The notes below the pieces were generated by a model. It was given only the letters and a program-made list of their open reading frames with translations, was not told where the DNA came from and ran no database searches. DNA of 64,000 bases from Cohnella caldifontis (GTDB lineage: Bacteria; Bacillota; Bacilli; Paenibacillales; Paenibacillaceae). Shown piece after piece: positions 25,624-33,664 of the stretch. The DNA lies in assembly GCF_029360585.1 (NCBI RefSeq), contig NZ_JAQZSJ010000004.1:124001-188000 (forward strand). The letters are read 5' to 3'. The translations under genes and the position numbers were made by a program. How positions within the stretch are numbered: the first letter of the stretch is position 1; every line of letters starts with the position of its first letter.

Positions 25624-26403
25624 TCAGATACTTCGCATCGCGCCGCCGTCGACGGAGATTTGCTGCCCGGTAATATAGCCGGCTTCCTCGGACGTCAGGA
25701 ACGCGATCAGCGCGGCCGCTTCCTCCGGCTTGCCGACCCGGCCGGCGGGAATGGCGGCGCACTCGCGCCGTTCCATTTCCTCGTAAGGGATGCCGAGGCG
25801 CGAAGCCCCGTTCGACCAGACGCTGCGCAGCCGGTCGGACAGGATGCTGCCGGGATGCAGGCCGTTCACCGTGATCCCGTAGGGCGCGAGCTCGAAGGAA
25901 GCGGCTTTGGCCGCGTTGACGATGGCGGCGTTGACCAGCCCGAAATTGAACTTGCCGGGATCGGGTTCCTTCCACATGTTGCCGACGACGTTGACGATGC
26001 GTCCCCACCGCCTGTCCTTCATTCTTTCGTAGGCCAATTTCATGTTATCCAGGTAAGGGATCAGCTTTTTTGCGATCCCGTCTTCGATATGGGGAATGCC
26101 GTGCTGAAGGAAAGACGCCGGCTCCGCCCCGGGCACGCTGCTCACCAGAATGTCCAGGCGGCCGAACTCGCGGTCCACGGTTTCGAACAGCCGGACGCGG
26201 TCTTCCGCCTTCGTCATGTCCGCGGCGATCGCCAGCGAATCGGGCTGGATTTCCGCGAGCTTGCGCCGCGCCTCCTCCAGCTTGGGCCCCGGCCGCGACG
26301 CGATCGCGACCCGCCGCCCTTCCCTTGCAAGCCGCTCCGCAGCCGCGAATCCGATCCCCCCGCTTCCTCCCGCGATCAGCGCCGTTCTTCTTTCGTTTGC
26401 CAT
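25624..26403 (-). CDS. SDR-family protein lacking the catalytic Tyr and Lys
   Basis: 259 residues from ATG 26403, chosen for GGAGAGAGG upstream. The Rossmann start AGGSGGIG (residues 11-18) and the C-terminal GYITGQQISVDGG are typical of short-chain dehydrogenase/reductases. At the active site the usual YxxxK is replaced by Phe154-x-x-x-Asn158 (FGLVN), so proton transfer and nicotinamide positioning would not work as in standard members. It may be an NAD(P)-binding non-enzyme or use another mechanism. It is transcribed alone; the promoter is upstream of 26403. Confidence 0.8.
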   Translation of the reverse strand: MANERRTALIAGGSGGIGFAAAERLAREGRRVAIASRPGPKLEEARRKLAEIQPDSLAIAADMTKAEDRVRLFETVDREFGRLDILVSSVPGAEPASFLQHGIPHIEDGIAKKLIPYLDNMKLAYERMKDRRWGRIVNVVGNMWKEPDPGKFNFGLVNAAIVNAAKAASFELAPYGITVNGLHPGSILSDRLRSVWSNGASRLGIPYEEMERRECAAIPAGRVGKPEEAAALIAFLTSEEAGYITGQQISVDGGAMRSI

Positions 26404-26544
26404 TTTGCCTCTCTCCTTGCCGTTTCCGTTATTTGACTCCATTGTATCGGGATTTTCGAACGGAAACAAAAAAACGGCGCCTTACGCGCCCCGACGGCCC
26501 GGCCGCAAGCCCGCATTCGGCGGAAAATCGCTCCGTTCTACGAA

Positions 26545-26590
26545 GAAAAACCTCCGACCCATACTGCCGTATGGGATCAAAGGTTTTTCG
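26545..26590 (-). terminator. Terminator of the polyol ABC operon
   Basis: Minus strand GAAAAACCT / AGGTTTTTC outer stem with an inner CCCATAC/GTATGGG helix around TGCC, then TTTTTC. It lies 15 bp after the zinc alcohol dehydrogenase stop. Confidence 0.85.
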
Positions 26591-26604
26591 CGGTTATGCT
26601 CATC

Positions 26605-27600
26605 CTACAGCTGAATCTGAACTTTAAATAAATCCGGATCCTTGGGAAGGGCGAGGAATTCCGCCGTTTCTTCCAGCGAAATCACTTTGGAGACCAAGGG
26701 CCTTAAGGTAAACCGTCCCTCTTTGACCCAGTGGAACGCCGGCAGGAACGTATGATTGATGGCCATCGAGCCGATCAACGTCCAATCTTTATTGTAGAGA
26801 TCAAACGGCCGAAGCGGGACGACGGCATCCGTCGCCGTCACGCCGAATTGCAAATATTTGGCCGTCGCTCCCATATATTCGAATGCGTTCTCGATCACCT
26901 TGGGAATCCCCGTTACATCGACTACGACGTCAAACCCGTTCGGGAAATCCGTTTTTTTCAAATCTCCGCTGAGAACGGTATGCGTTGCCCCGTTCTCCAT
27001 CGCCAGGTCCAGCTTTTTCCGGGCGACATCGACCACGACCAATTGGGAGGCACCAGCATGGGAGATCGCTTGAATAAGCTGTTGTCCCATTGCGCCGGCG
27101 CCGAACAGAATCACCCGGTCCCCCGCTTTCATGCTCAAGCGGTTCATCCCGTGAACGACGCATGCCATCGGCTCGATGAAGGCTCCCTCTTCGAAGCTCA
27201 TCGAGTCGGGCAGCTTCACGACGTTTTTCGCCGGTACTTTGACATACTCCGCCATGCATCCGGCTGTCGTGTTCCCCAGTGCTCCCCAATTGCGGCATTG
27301 ATTCCCCCTGTTGGTAAGGCAAAACTCGCAAGCACCGCAGAACAACGAAGGGTCGGCCGTTACCCGGTCTCCTTTTTCGTATCCGATTACCCCCGCTCCA
27401 ACCTCATGGATGGTCCCGGAAAACTCATGTCCGGGGATGATCGGGTAAGGAGACAGGAATTCCCCCTCATAGATGTGGAAATCGGTTCCGCAAATTCCGA
27501 CCCTCTCGACCCTAATCGTCACTTCTCCTGGTCCGGGCGCGGGATATTCGACTTCCTTCACGATGGCTTGATGCGGTTTTTCGATTACGAGTGCCTTCAT
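26605..27600 (-). CDS. Zinc-dependent alcohol dehydrogenase (polyol type)
   Basis: 331 residues. Catalytic zinc site GICGTDFH (Cys37) and GHEFSG (His59), structural zinc cluster of four cysteines in FCGACEFCLTNRGNQC, and NAD-binding GAGAMGQQ. It belongs to the medium-chain family near sorbitol, threonine and galactitol dehydrogenases. It is the last gene of a six-gene operon with a sugar-type ABC transporter. It should oxidise an imported polyol or sugar acid. It is only distantly similar to the GutB-like enzyme at 35400-36476, so the two probably use different substrates. Start ATG 27600 has a GGAGAGAAGAG site. Confidence 0.87.
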   Translation of the reverse strand: MKALVIEKPHQAIVKEVEYPAPGPGEVTIRVERVGICGTDFHIYEGEFLSPYPIIPGHEFSGTIHEVGAGVIGYEKGDRVTADPSLFCGACEFCLTNRGNQCRNWGALGNTTAGCMAEYVKVPAKNVVKLPDSMSFEEGAFIEPMACVVHGMNRLSMKAGDRVILFGAGAMGQQLIQAISHAGASQLVVVDVARKKLDLAMENGATHTVLSGDLKKTDFPNGFDVVVDVTGIPKVIENAFEYMGATAKYLQFGVTATDAVVPLRPFDLYNKDWTLIGSMAINHTFLPAFHWVKEGRFTLRPLVSKVISLEETAEFLALPKDPDLFKVQIQL

Positions 27601-27626
27601 TCTCTTCTCTCCTATCGTTTTTCTAT

Positions 27627-28349
27627 TTAAATGCCCAGAATCCGGGCGATGTTACCGCCGACAATGAGTTCATACCCTTCTTGCGAATCCGCCGCGCGAA
27701 CCATCTTTTTGAATTCCCATTCATAGTCCACGAAAGGAGAATCCGTTCCCCAAATGACTTTCTCCGGACCGAGCTCTTTCACCGCTTTGGCGATTTCGAA
27801 AATGGGAGCCCGGGAGGTTTCCAAGTAAAGGTTAGGAAGCGACTTGGACACCTCGATCGCCTGTTCGACGCTCCAGAAAAATCCCATGTGCGCCATGAGA
27901 AGCGGCACCTCCGGGAACGTCCGGGCCATTTCGGCGAATTCGAGCGGTGTGTTGAATAAATCGCTCGCTCCATGGCAAATGACGGGGATCTGAAGCTCCC
28001 TTGCCGCTTGGAAAATAGGATCAACCAATCCGTGGTCCGCCAAATGGTAGCCGTGGATGGTCGGATGCAATTTCACCCCCTTGAAGCCGAACTGTTCGAC
28101 ACAACGCCGCAGCTCCGGTACGGCTTGATCCACGTCCCACGGATTCACGGCGCAAAACGGAATCAGCCGATCCGGATACTGGACCGCGTACTCGTGGATC
28201 ACGTCGTTGGAAAAGCTGCCTTCGACGAATGGAAAGATGACGGCCTTCTCTACGCCGGTTTGATCCAATTTCGCGACGAGCTCATCGCCGGTTTGCCCCG
28301 CTCCATAGCGAGGACCGGCATGGTTATGGGCATCGATAATCGTTGCCAT
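27627..28349 (-). CDS. Amidohydrolase-family (TIM-barrel) hydrolase
   Basis: 240 residues of the amidohydrolase-2 type. Metal and catalytic residues are visible: DAHNH at the N-terminus, HPTIHGY, CHGA, AHMG and GTDSP. The family includes lactonases and decarboxylases acting on sugar-derived acids. Context (polyol transporter upstream, dehydrogenase downstream) suggests it opens a lactone formed by oxidation, but this is inference. Start ATG 28349 with GGGAG 8 bp upstream. The downstream dehydrogenase starts 26 bp after its stop. Confidence 0.82.
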   Translation of the reverse strand: MATIIDAHNHAGPRYGAGQTGDELVAKLDQTGVEKAVIFPFVEGSFSNDVIHEYAVQYPDRLIPFCAVNPWDVDQAVPELRRCVEQFGFKGVKLHPTIHGYHLADHGLVDPIFQAARELQIPVICHGASDLFNTPLEFAEMARTFPEVPLLMAHMGFFWSVEQAIEVSKSLPNLYLETSRAPIFEIAKAVKELGPEKVIWGTDSPFVDYEWEFKKMVRAADSQEGYELIVGGNIARILGI

Positions 28350-28367
28350 CGGAATGACTCCCTTTCT

Positions 28368-29369
28368 TTATGATTTGGGTTTTCTAAGCGCTCCGATCGC
28401 GATCGCGATCAGAATGAAACAGCCGCTCAGAATGTTTTTGTATTCGGCCCCGATCCCCATCAGAGTCAGCCAATTGTTCAGAAAGCTGACAAACAAAGCG
28501 CCGATCAGCGTACCTACTACGTTCATGCGGTTCGTTTTGGAAGCAAGCGTACCGAGATAAACGGCGACGAAACCTTCCAGCAAGTACGATTCGCTGCCGC
28601 GCGGCACCGCGATCCCGGTCCGCGACGTAAGCACGATGCCGGCGATCGCCGCCATCGCCCCGCTGATTACAAACGCGGAAGCGAATACTTTCTTGATCTG
28701 GACGCCGGCCAAAAACGAGGTCCGGACGTTGCCGTTAATCGCATCCATGCGGCGCCCCAGTACGGACCTTTCGCGCGATAGAAACGCGGCAACGGAAATG
28801 ATCACCGCAAACGCGAGCAAAAACGGGATTCCTGCCGTCAGATTACCTTGCCCTAGATACAAAAACGGTTCCGTAACGCCGCGAGGAAGCGTGAATAAAA
28901 TTTGCGGCTGTCCTCCGTTGGTGTAAATTAACTCGAGGCTTCGGATGACGAACATCATCCCCAGCGTGCCGATAATCGCCGGCACCCCGAGATAAGACAT
29001 CAGTACTCCGTTCGCCACGCCGACGATCAGCCCGAAAGCGACGGGCAGCAAATACGCGGCCCAAACCGGCAAATCGTGGATCAATGAGGCGGCGGCAATA
29101 ATGGACGCGGCGTCGGCAACCTGCGCAACGCTCAAATCCACCGCTCTCACGGACATCACCATCAGCATCGCAAGCGAGAGAACGATCAGGATCGTGCTTT
29201 GCGTAAGAACGCCCAGGATATTATGGAACGCCATGAATTCGGATTTTACGATCGCAAATACAATCAGCACCAAGCACATGCCGAAGAGGGAACCGTAATC
29301 ACGCAAAATACCGAAACGCGTACCACTTTGGGATGCTGCGAGTTCGGGCACCGTCGCTGATTTGCTCAA
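28368..29369 (-). CDS. Sugar ABC transporter permease (RbsC family), second subunit
   Basis: 333 residues, about eight to ten membrane segments, RbsC/BPD_transp_2 family. TTG start at 29369 with AGGAGG 8 bp upstream. Contains SVRAVDLSVAQVADAA and VLTSRTGIAVPRG-type segments; the usual AGGIDLSVG-like motif is changed to SVRAVDLSVAQ. It follows a related permease by 12 bp, giving a transporter with two different RbsC-type subunits, as in YtfT/YjfF and Lsr systems. Confidence 0.87.
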   Translation of the reverse strand: MSKSATVPELAASQSGTRFGILRDYGSLFGMCLVLIVFAIVKSEFMAFHNILGVLTQSTILIVLSLAMLMVMSVRAVDLSVAQVADAASIIAAASLIHDLPVWAAYLLPVAFGLIVGVANGVLMSYLGVPAIIGTLGMMFVIRSLELIYTNGGQPQILFTLPRGVTEPFLYLGQGNLTAGIPFLLAFAVIISVAAFLSRERSVLGRRMDAINGNVRTSFLAGVQIKKVFASAFVISGAMAAIAGIVLTSRTGIAVPRGSESYLLEGFVAVYLGTLASKTNRMNVVGTLIGALFVSFLNNWLTLMGIGAEYKNILSGCFILIAIAIGALRKPKS

Positions 29370-29381
29370 AATCGTATCCTC

Positions 29382-30383
29382 CTAAAAGATAGTTACTTGT
29401 CCGATCTCTCTCTTGTGCAGCACCGATAAGATAACGGAGATCACCAGAATGCTGCCGAGAATGCCGGACATTGCCGTATTGGATACTCCGTTAATAATGA
29501 GCCCGTTCGACAGAGCGGCGATAAACATCCCCGCGCAGGTGGTGCCGATCACGCTCAGCTCGCCGGTTTTCGAGAACGTGCTGCCCAGGAAAGCCGCCGC
29601 CAGCGCGCTGATCAGGAAGTCCAGACCGGAAGCTACCGCCGACGAGCCGTAATTATAGGAAGCGTGGAAAACGCCTGTAAGCCCGAGAATCAATCCGCCG
29701 ATGACGAAGGCGACAAACAGGGATTTGGACGGGCTGATCCCTCTGAGTTTCGCCGCCTGCGGATTTTGTCCCGCCGCATACATGCGCAATCCGGCGGCGG
29801 TTTTCTTCAGATACAGATGCATCGCGAGCAGCATCGCCAGGACGACGATCACAATGAACGGAATCGGTCCGACGTAGCCTTGGCCGAGATAAGAAAATTC
29901 GGGATACCCTTTTAAGGGAATCGCTTTGCCTTGGTTATAAGCCAGCGTGATTCCGGTAAGAACGAACATGACGCCGAGCGTCGCCACGAACGGGGGAATT
30001 TTCAACTGATTCACCAACGCCGCGTTGATCACCCCGGCGATGCAGCCGATCAGGATTCCCAACAACAGAACGACCAGGAAGTGTTGCCCGCCCGAGATCA
30101 TGCCTGCGGAAAGGTTCGCGACGAAATGCACCACCGCTCCCGCCGAAAGATCGAACCCGCCGGCGACCAGGACGATGGTTTGGCTGAGTGCGACCATCGT
30201 CAGGATGCTGCCTTGCTTCAGGATTTCCAATAAATTGCTGATCGTGAAAAACTGGGGGGAACGGATGCCCAGCACCAGGAGGATCAAGATCATCCCCACC
30301 AAGGTGCCTCTTTTGGTAATGACCTTCCCCCAACGCTCTTTCGCGGACAAGCCGGACTCGGTGGTTCCTATCGCCGATTTCAA
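29382..30383 (-). CDS. Sugar ABC transporter permease (RbsC family), first subunit
   Basis: 333 residues from TTG 30383, chosen because GGAGGG is 6 bp upstream and TTGA overlaps the ATPase stop by 4 bp. Typical RbsC pattern: VLVAGGFDLSAGAVV (canonical AGGIDLSVG), IPPFVATLGVMFVLTG and AAGQNPQAAKLRGI. About ten membrane segments. It pairs with the next permease and the double ATPase encoded just upstream. Confidence 0.88.
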   Translation of the reverse strand: MKSAIGTTESGLSAKERWGKVITKRGTLVGMILILLVLGIRSPQFFTISNLLEILKQGSILTMVALSQTIVLVAGGFDLSAGAVVHFVANLSAGMISGGQHFLVVLLLGILIGCIAGVINAALVNQLKIPPFVATLGVMFVLTGITLAYNQGKAIPLKGYPEFSYLGQGYVGPIPFIVIVVLAMLLAMHLYLKKTAAGLRMYAAGQNPQAAKLRGISPSKSLFVAFVIGGLILGLTGVFHASYNYGSSAVASGLDFLISALAAAFLGSTFSKTGELSVIGTTCAGMFIAALSNGLIINGVSNTAMSGILGSILVISVILSVLHKREIGQVTIF

Positions 30384-32005
30384 CGGGTTCCCTCCTCTTT
30401 TGGTCCTTCTCCGCCCGTCGACCAATATAGCAACTCCTGCTGAGTGGCTTCCCCAGCCTCGAATTGTTTGGTGATTTTGCCTTTCTGCATCACCAGGATC
30501 CGGTCCGACATGCCGAGCAGTTCCTCGAAATCGGAAGAAATCAACAGCACGGCGGCGCCTTTGCGGGCCAATTCCGTCATCTGATGGTAAATTTCCACTT
30601 TCGATCCGACGTCGACGCCCGTCGTGGGCTCGTCGAAAATATAAATATCCGAATTGCCGGTCAGCCAACGGCCGATGACCACTTTCTGCTGGTTGCCCCC
30701 CGACAAATTCTGAATCAGCTGATTCATGCCCGTCGTCGCGATACGGAGCTTCTCGATCATGTCGCGGACGGTTTGCTTCTCCTGGGTCCTTCTCACCAAT
30801 CCCCAACGCGACCACTTGGAAATATTGGCAATCGTCATATTGTCCTTGACCGTTAGATTGGCGATCAATCCTTCGTGTCTGCGGTCCTCGGGAATGAACG
30901 CGATTCCGGAAGCTTTCGCGTCCGCGGGCGTTCGGGGACTGAACGGTTTGCCGTGGACTCGGATCTGCCCCGACGTCGGCTTTAAAGCTCCGTAAACGGT
31001 GAGCGCAAGCTCCGTCCGTCCCGCTCCGACCAATCCCGCGATGCCCAATATTTCCCCGCGTCTGGCCGAGAAACTCACGCCTTGCAAAGAACGTCCCTGA
31101 CAAAGGTGCTGAACCTCCAGCACGACTTCCCCGTGCGGCAGGTTCTCCTTCGGATAGAGCTGGGTTAAATCGCGCCCGATCATCAGGCGGATGATTTCTT
31201 CTTTGTTCGTTTCCGGAGTAGACAGCGTTCCGGCTCTCTTCCCATCCCGAAGCACGGTGATGCGGTTGGAAATCTCGAATATTTCTTCGAAATGGTGCGA
31301 GATATAAATAATGGTGACCCCTTGGCTCTGCAGGGTGCGAATGATCTCGAACAATTTCCGAACTTCCCGGTTGCTAAGGGAGGCGGTGGGCTCGTCCAGG
31401 ATCAGGATCTTCGGGTTTTTCAGCAGGGCGGACACGATCGCGACCTGCTCCCGCTGGCCCACCGACAATTCTCCCACCATCGTATCCGCCGTAAAATCGG
31501 CGTCGATCCTTTTCAATGCTTCTTCCGTGAGTTGCCGCATCCGTTTAAAGTCCAGCAGGCCTGCAGGCCCCTTAAGCTCATAGCCCAGAAACGCATTACG
31601 GGTCACGTCGAATTGCGAGACGTGCTGTTGATCCTGGTGAATGATGGCGATACCGAGTTCTTCGGCATGTTTCGGGTGCTGGATTTTCGCGGGTTTGCCG
31701 TCGACCGTTATCGTCCCTTCGTCATAGGAATACACGCCCGTTATGATTTTGACCAAGGTGGATTTGCCGGCGCCGTTTTGTCCCAGCAGAGCGTGCACTT
31801 CGCCTTTACGGACCTCGAATTGGACGCGATCCAACGCGATATGTCCCGGGAAGCGTTTTACGATATCCTGGCATACCAATACGGAATCGGAAGAATGAGA
31901 GCTTTCCGCTCCGGACTTATTTTCTTCATGGAGCAATGGCAATCGTTTCCCCTCCATAGGAAGCCGCTGGCCGGGTCGTATCGCCCAGCCAACGGCTTTG
32001 TTCAT
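30380..32005 (-). CDS. Sugar ABC transporter ATPase (RbsA family, two cassettes)
   Basis: 541 residues with two nucleotide-binding domains: Walker A GQNGAGKST and signature LSVGQREQ in the first; a degenerate P-loop GLVGAGRTE with LSGGNQQK in the second, the normal RbsA pattern. ATG 32005 has GAGGA 7 bp upstream, but TTG at codon 22 also has an ideal GGAGGGG site, so the first 21 residues are uncertain. It energises uptake by the two following permeases. Confidence 0.9.
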   Translation of the reverse strand: MNKAVGWAIRPGQRLPMEGKRLPLLHEENKSGAESSHSSDSVLVCQDIVKRFPGHIALDRVQFEVRKGEVHALLGQNGAGKSTLVKIITGVYSYDEGTITVDGKPAKIQHPKHAEELGIAIIHQDQQHVSQFDVTRNAFLGYELKGPAGLLDFKRMRQLTEEALKRIDADFTADTMVGELSVGQREQVAIVSALLKNPKILILDEPTASLSNREVRKLFEIIRTLQSQGVTIIYISHHFEEIFEISNRITVLRDGKRAGTLSTPETNKEEIIRLMIGRDLTQLYPKENLPHGEVVLEVQHLCQGRSLQGVSFSARRGEILGIAGLVGAGRTELALTVYGALKPTSGQIRVHGKPFSPRTPADAKASGIAFIPEDRRHEGLIANLTVKDNMTIANISKWSRWGLVRRTQEKQTVRDMIEKLRIATTGMNQLIQNLSGGNQQKVVIGRWLTGNSDIYIFDEPTTGVDVGSKVEIYHQMTELARKGAAVLLISSDFEELLGMSDRILVMQKGKITKQFEAGEATQQELLYWSTGGEGPKEEGTR

Positions 32006-32035
32006 GATAAGTCCTCATTCATCTCGGCAATCGCT

Positions 32036-33181
32036 TTAAGGCACAACCGGCTTCACGACGACAACCTGTTCCGTCTGCGGGAACTTGCTTTCGATGTCCG
32101 CCTTGTTCAATCTCACCTTATCCCAGAATTCGGTTCCCCAGCGTTTCTCGGCCGCAGCGACCCCGTTTTTCTGGGTGGCCACGAAAGCCGTGGTGAACAG
32201 CGCTCTCGGGATTTGATCCTTATGGCCGTTTATCGCCTGGATCAGCGCTTCCGCCGCTACCTGGCCCATATAATTGACATCTTGCGAGACGGTCGCCACG
32301 AACGGGCTGTTCTCTTGGAAGAGCATTTGGAATCCCGCCAAGTCTCCGTCGATCGCCGCCATCTTGATCTCGTTTCTACCTGCCTGGCGGATCGCTTCGC
32401 TTGCGCCGGTTGCGAGCAGATCGTAGGCCACCCATACTCCGGCGACGCTTCCTTTTTTGGGGTTCGCCGTTAAAATATCCTGCATTTGCACTTGCACCCT
32501 GGCCGGATTATGTTCCGTCGGCACTTCATGCAGCTTTACTTGCGGATAATCCGCCACAATGGCTTCAAGCACCCGTTTTCTCGTTTCCAGCAAAGGAGCG
32601 CCCGGCACCCAAAATACGTAGACGTCGCCTTTGTAATTGATGCTGCTGAGCAGTGCCCGGGCCATCATGGAGGCCATCAGCGGCTCGTCCCCGCCGACAT
32701 CCGAAACGGTGCCTTCCACTTGGGCGCCGATCGCCGTCGTCACGACCGGAATGCCGGCCTCGTTTGCTTTGGCCACGACAGGCGCCAATTGCTGAGCGTC
32801 TCCCAAGGAAACGACGATGCCTTTGACTCCGGAATTGATGAGGTTCGTGATGTTCTCGTTATGCTTGCCCGGATCCGATTGGCCGTCGACGACGATCACT
32901 GAGCCTCCGGCCGCTTCGATGGCCGATTGCGCGCCGGCAATGATGCCGCGATTGTAATCGTTCAGAATTTCCCTGGAAGCGATTCCGATTTTCGTGCCGC
33001 TCGGCAGTTTCGAAGGGTCGGCCCCGGAATTCGCATCGGGCTCATTGGAGGCGGCATTGGAGCTTGCGGGCGGCGCGGACGGAGATTCCGCCGCGTTCTC
33101 TTTGCCTCCGCTCGTGCAGCCTGCGGCCAGCATCGATAGCATGAGGACGCAAACCATGAGGATCGTGGACTTCTTTTTCAT
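32036..33181 (-). CDS. Sugar ABC transporter binding lipoprotein (RbsB family)
   Basis: About 381 residues from ATG 33181 (GGGGAG 9 bp upstream; longer frame to 33217 rejected). Signal ends in lipobox LAAGC, so membrane-anchored. The periplasmic-binding type 1 fold is shown by KIGIASREILNDYNRGI, VVDGQSDPGKHNENITNLI and AAIDGDLAGFQ. It is the first gene of the operon, and a palindrome shared with gutB lies about 85 bp upstream. Ligand likely a polyol, by context. Confidence 0.88.
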   Translation of the reverse strand: MKKKSTILMVCVLMLSMLAAGCTSGGKENAAESPSAPPASSNAASNEPDANSGADPSKLPSGTKIGIASREILNDYNRGIIAGAQSAIEAAGGSVIVVDGQSDPGKHNENITNLINSGVKGIVVSLGDAQQLAPVVAKANEAGIPVVTTAIGAQVEGTVSDVGGDEPLMASMMARALLSSINYKGDVYVFWVPGAPLLETRKRVLEAIVADYPQVKLHEVPTEHNPARVQVQMQDILTANPKKGSVAGVWVAYDLLATGASEAIRQAGRNEIKMAAIDGDLAGFQMLFQENSPFVATVSQDVNYMGQVAAEALIQAINGHKDQIPRALFTTAFVATQKNGVAAAEKRWGTEFWDKVRLNKADIESKFPQTEQVVVVKPVVP

Positions 33182-33215
33182 TTTTGCATTCTCCCCTCTT
33201 ATTCGTTTCGCCCCC

Positions 33216-33221
33216 ATGATA
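33216..33221 (-). promoter_or_regulatory. Candidate -10 of the polyol ABC operon
   Basis: TATCAT on the minus strand, 35 bp upstream of the binding-lipoprotein start, with no good -35 hexamer, consistent with an activator-dependent promoter. Confidence 0.4.
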
Positions 33222-33265
33222 CATGCCGTCTATTCGCCGAATCCATACAAACAGACTGTTAAAGA

Positions 33266-33280
33266 TACAGCGCAACTGTA
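33266..33280. promoter_or_regulatory. Palindrome TACAG-N5-CTGTA upstream of the polyol ABC operon
   Basis: Perfect 5-bp arms (TACAG 33266-33270, CTGTA 33276-33280) centred at 33273, about 64 bp before the predicted transcription start of the operon. An identical-arm site lies in the gutR-gutB gap at 35238-35252. Proposed GutR binding site. Confidence 0.6.
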
Positions 33281-33311
33281 CGTCTGCTAGCGGTACAACC
33301 AGTAGAACGCG

Positions 33312-33348
33312 CAAAAAAAAGAGAGTCGGGGCCCATTCCCGACTCTTC
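33312..33348 (-). terminator. Terminator of gutR
   Basis: Minus strand stem AGAGTCGGG/CCCGACTCT (33322-33330 with 33338-33346), followed by a run of eight T. Confidence 0.85.
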
Positions 33349-33359
33349 CGTGCTTTCCG

Positions 33360-33664
33360 CTATGCATTGAGACGAAGCTTTCCCCTCAGCTCGTGATAAA
33401 ACGATTCCACTTCCGCTTTGATCCGGGTCGTCTGCTCCCAAGTGTCGATCTTGGTCAATACTTTCATCGTTAAATCGACGGCTTCGTGATATTGTCCCTT
33501 GCCGGCCAAAATTTGCGCCCGGCCGTAATAATAGAAAATATACTCGATGAGATTGACTTGTTTCTTGTCGAGCAGCAAATAATCGAATGTCGTCTCCGCT
33601 TTCTCGTATTCCCCAAGTTTCACATACGCCACTCCGAGATTAAAGTAAGCCTTTTCTCCCCGTA
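33360..33664 (-). pseudogene. C-terminal TPR part of gutR, out of frame with the main gutR frame
   Basis: About 100 codons with no start codon or ribosome site of their own. They encode tetratricopeptide-type helices (AYFNLGVAYVKLGEYEKAETTF, GRAQILAGKGQYHEAVDL). They continue the upstream STAND regulator after a shift in register near 33651-33661, a C/T homopolymer-rich stretch (GGGGAGAAAA on the coding strand). One added base there would restore one protein of about 630 residues. It could be a real mutation, a sequencing error, or (less likely) a programmed shift. Confidence 0.7.

Noticed and set aside
30384-31103. Long N-terminal extension of the first RbsC-type permease
   Set aside because: It is a shadow frame of the ATPase gene; the permease starts at TTG 30383 with a good ribosome site and ATGA-type overlap.
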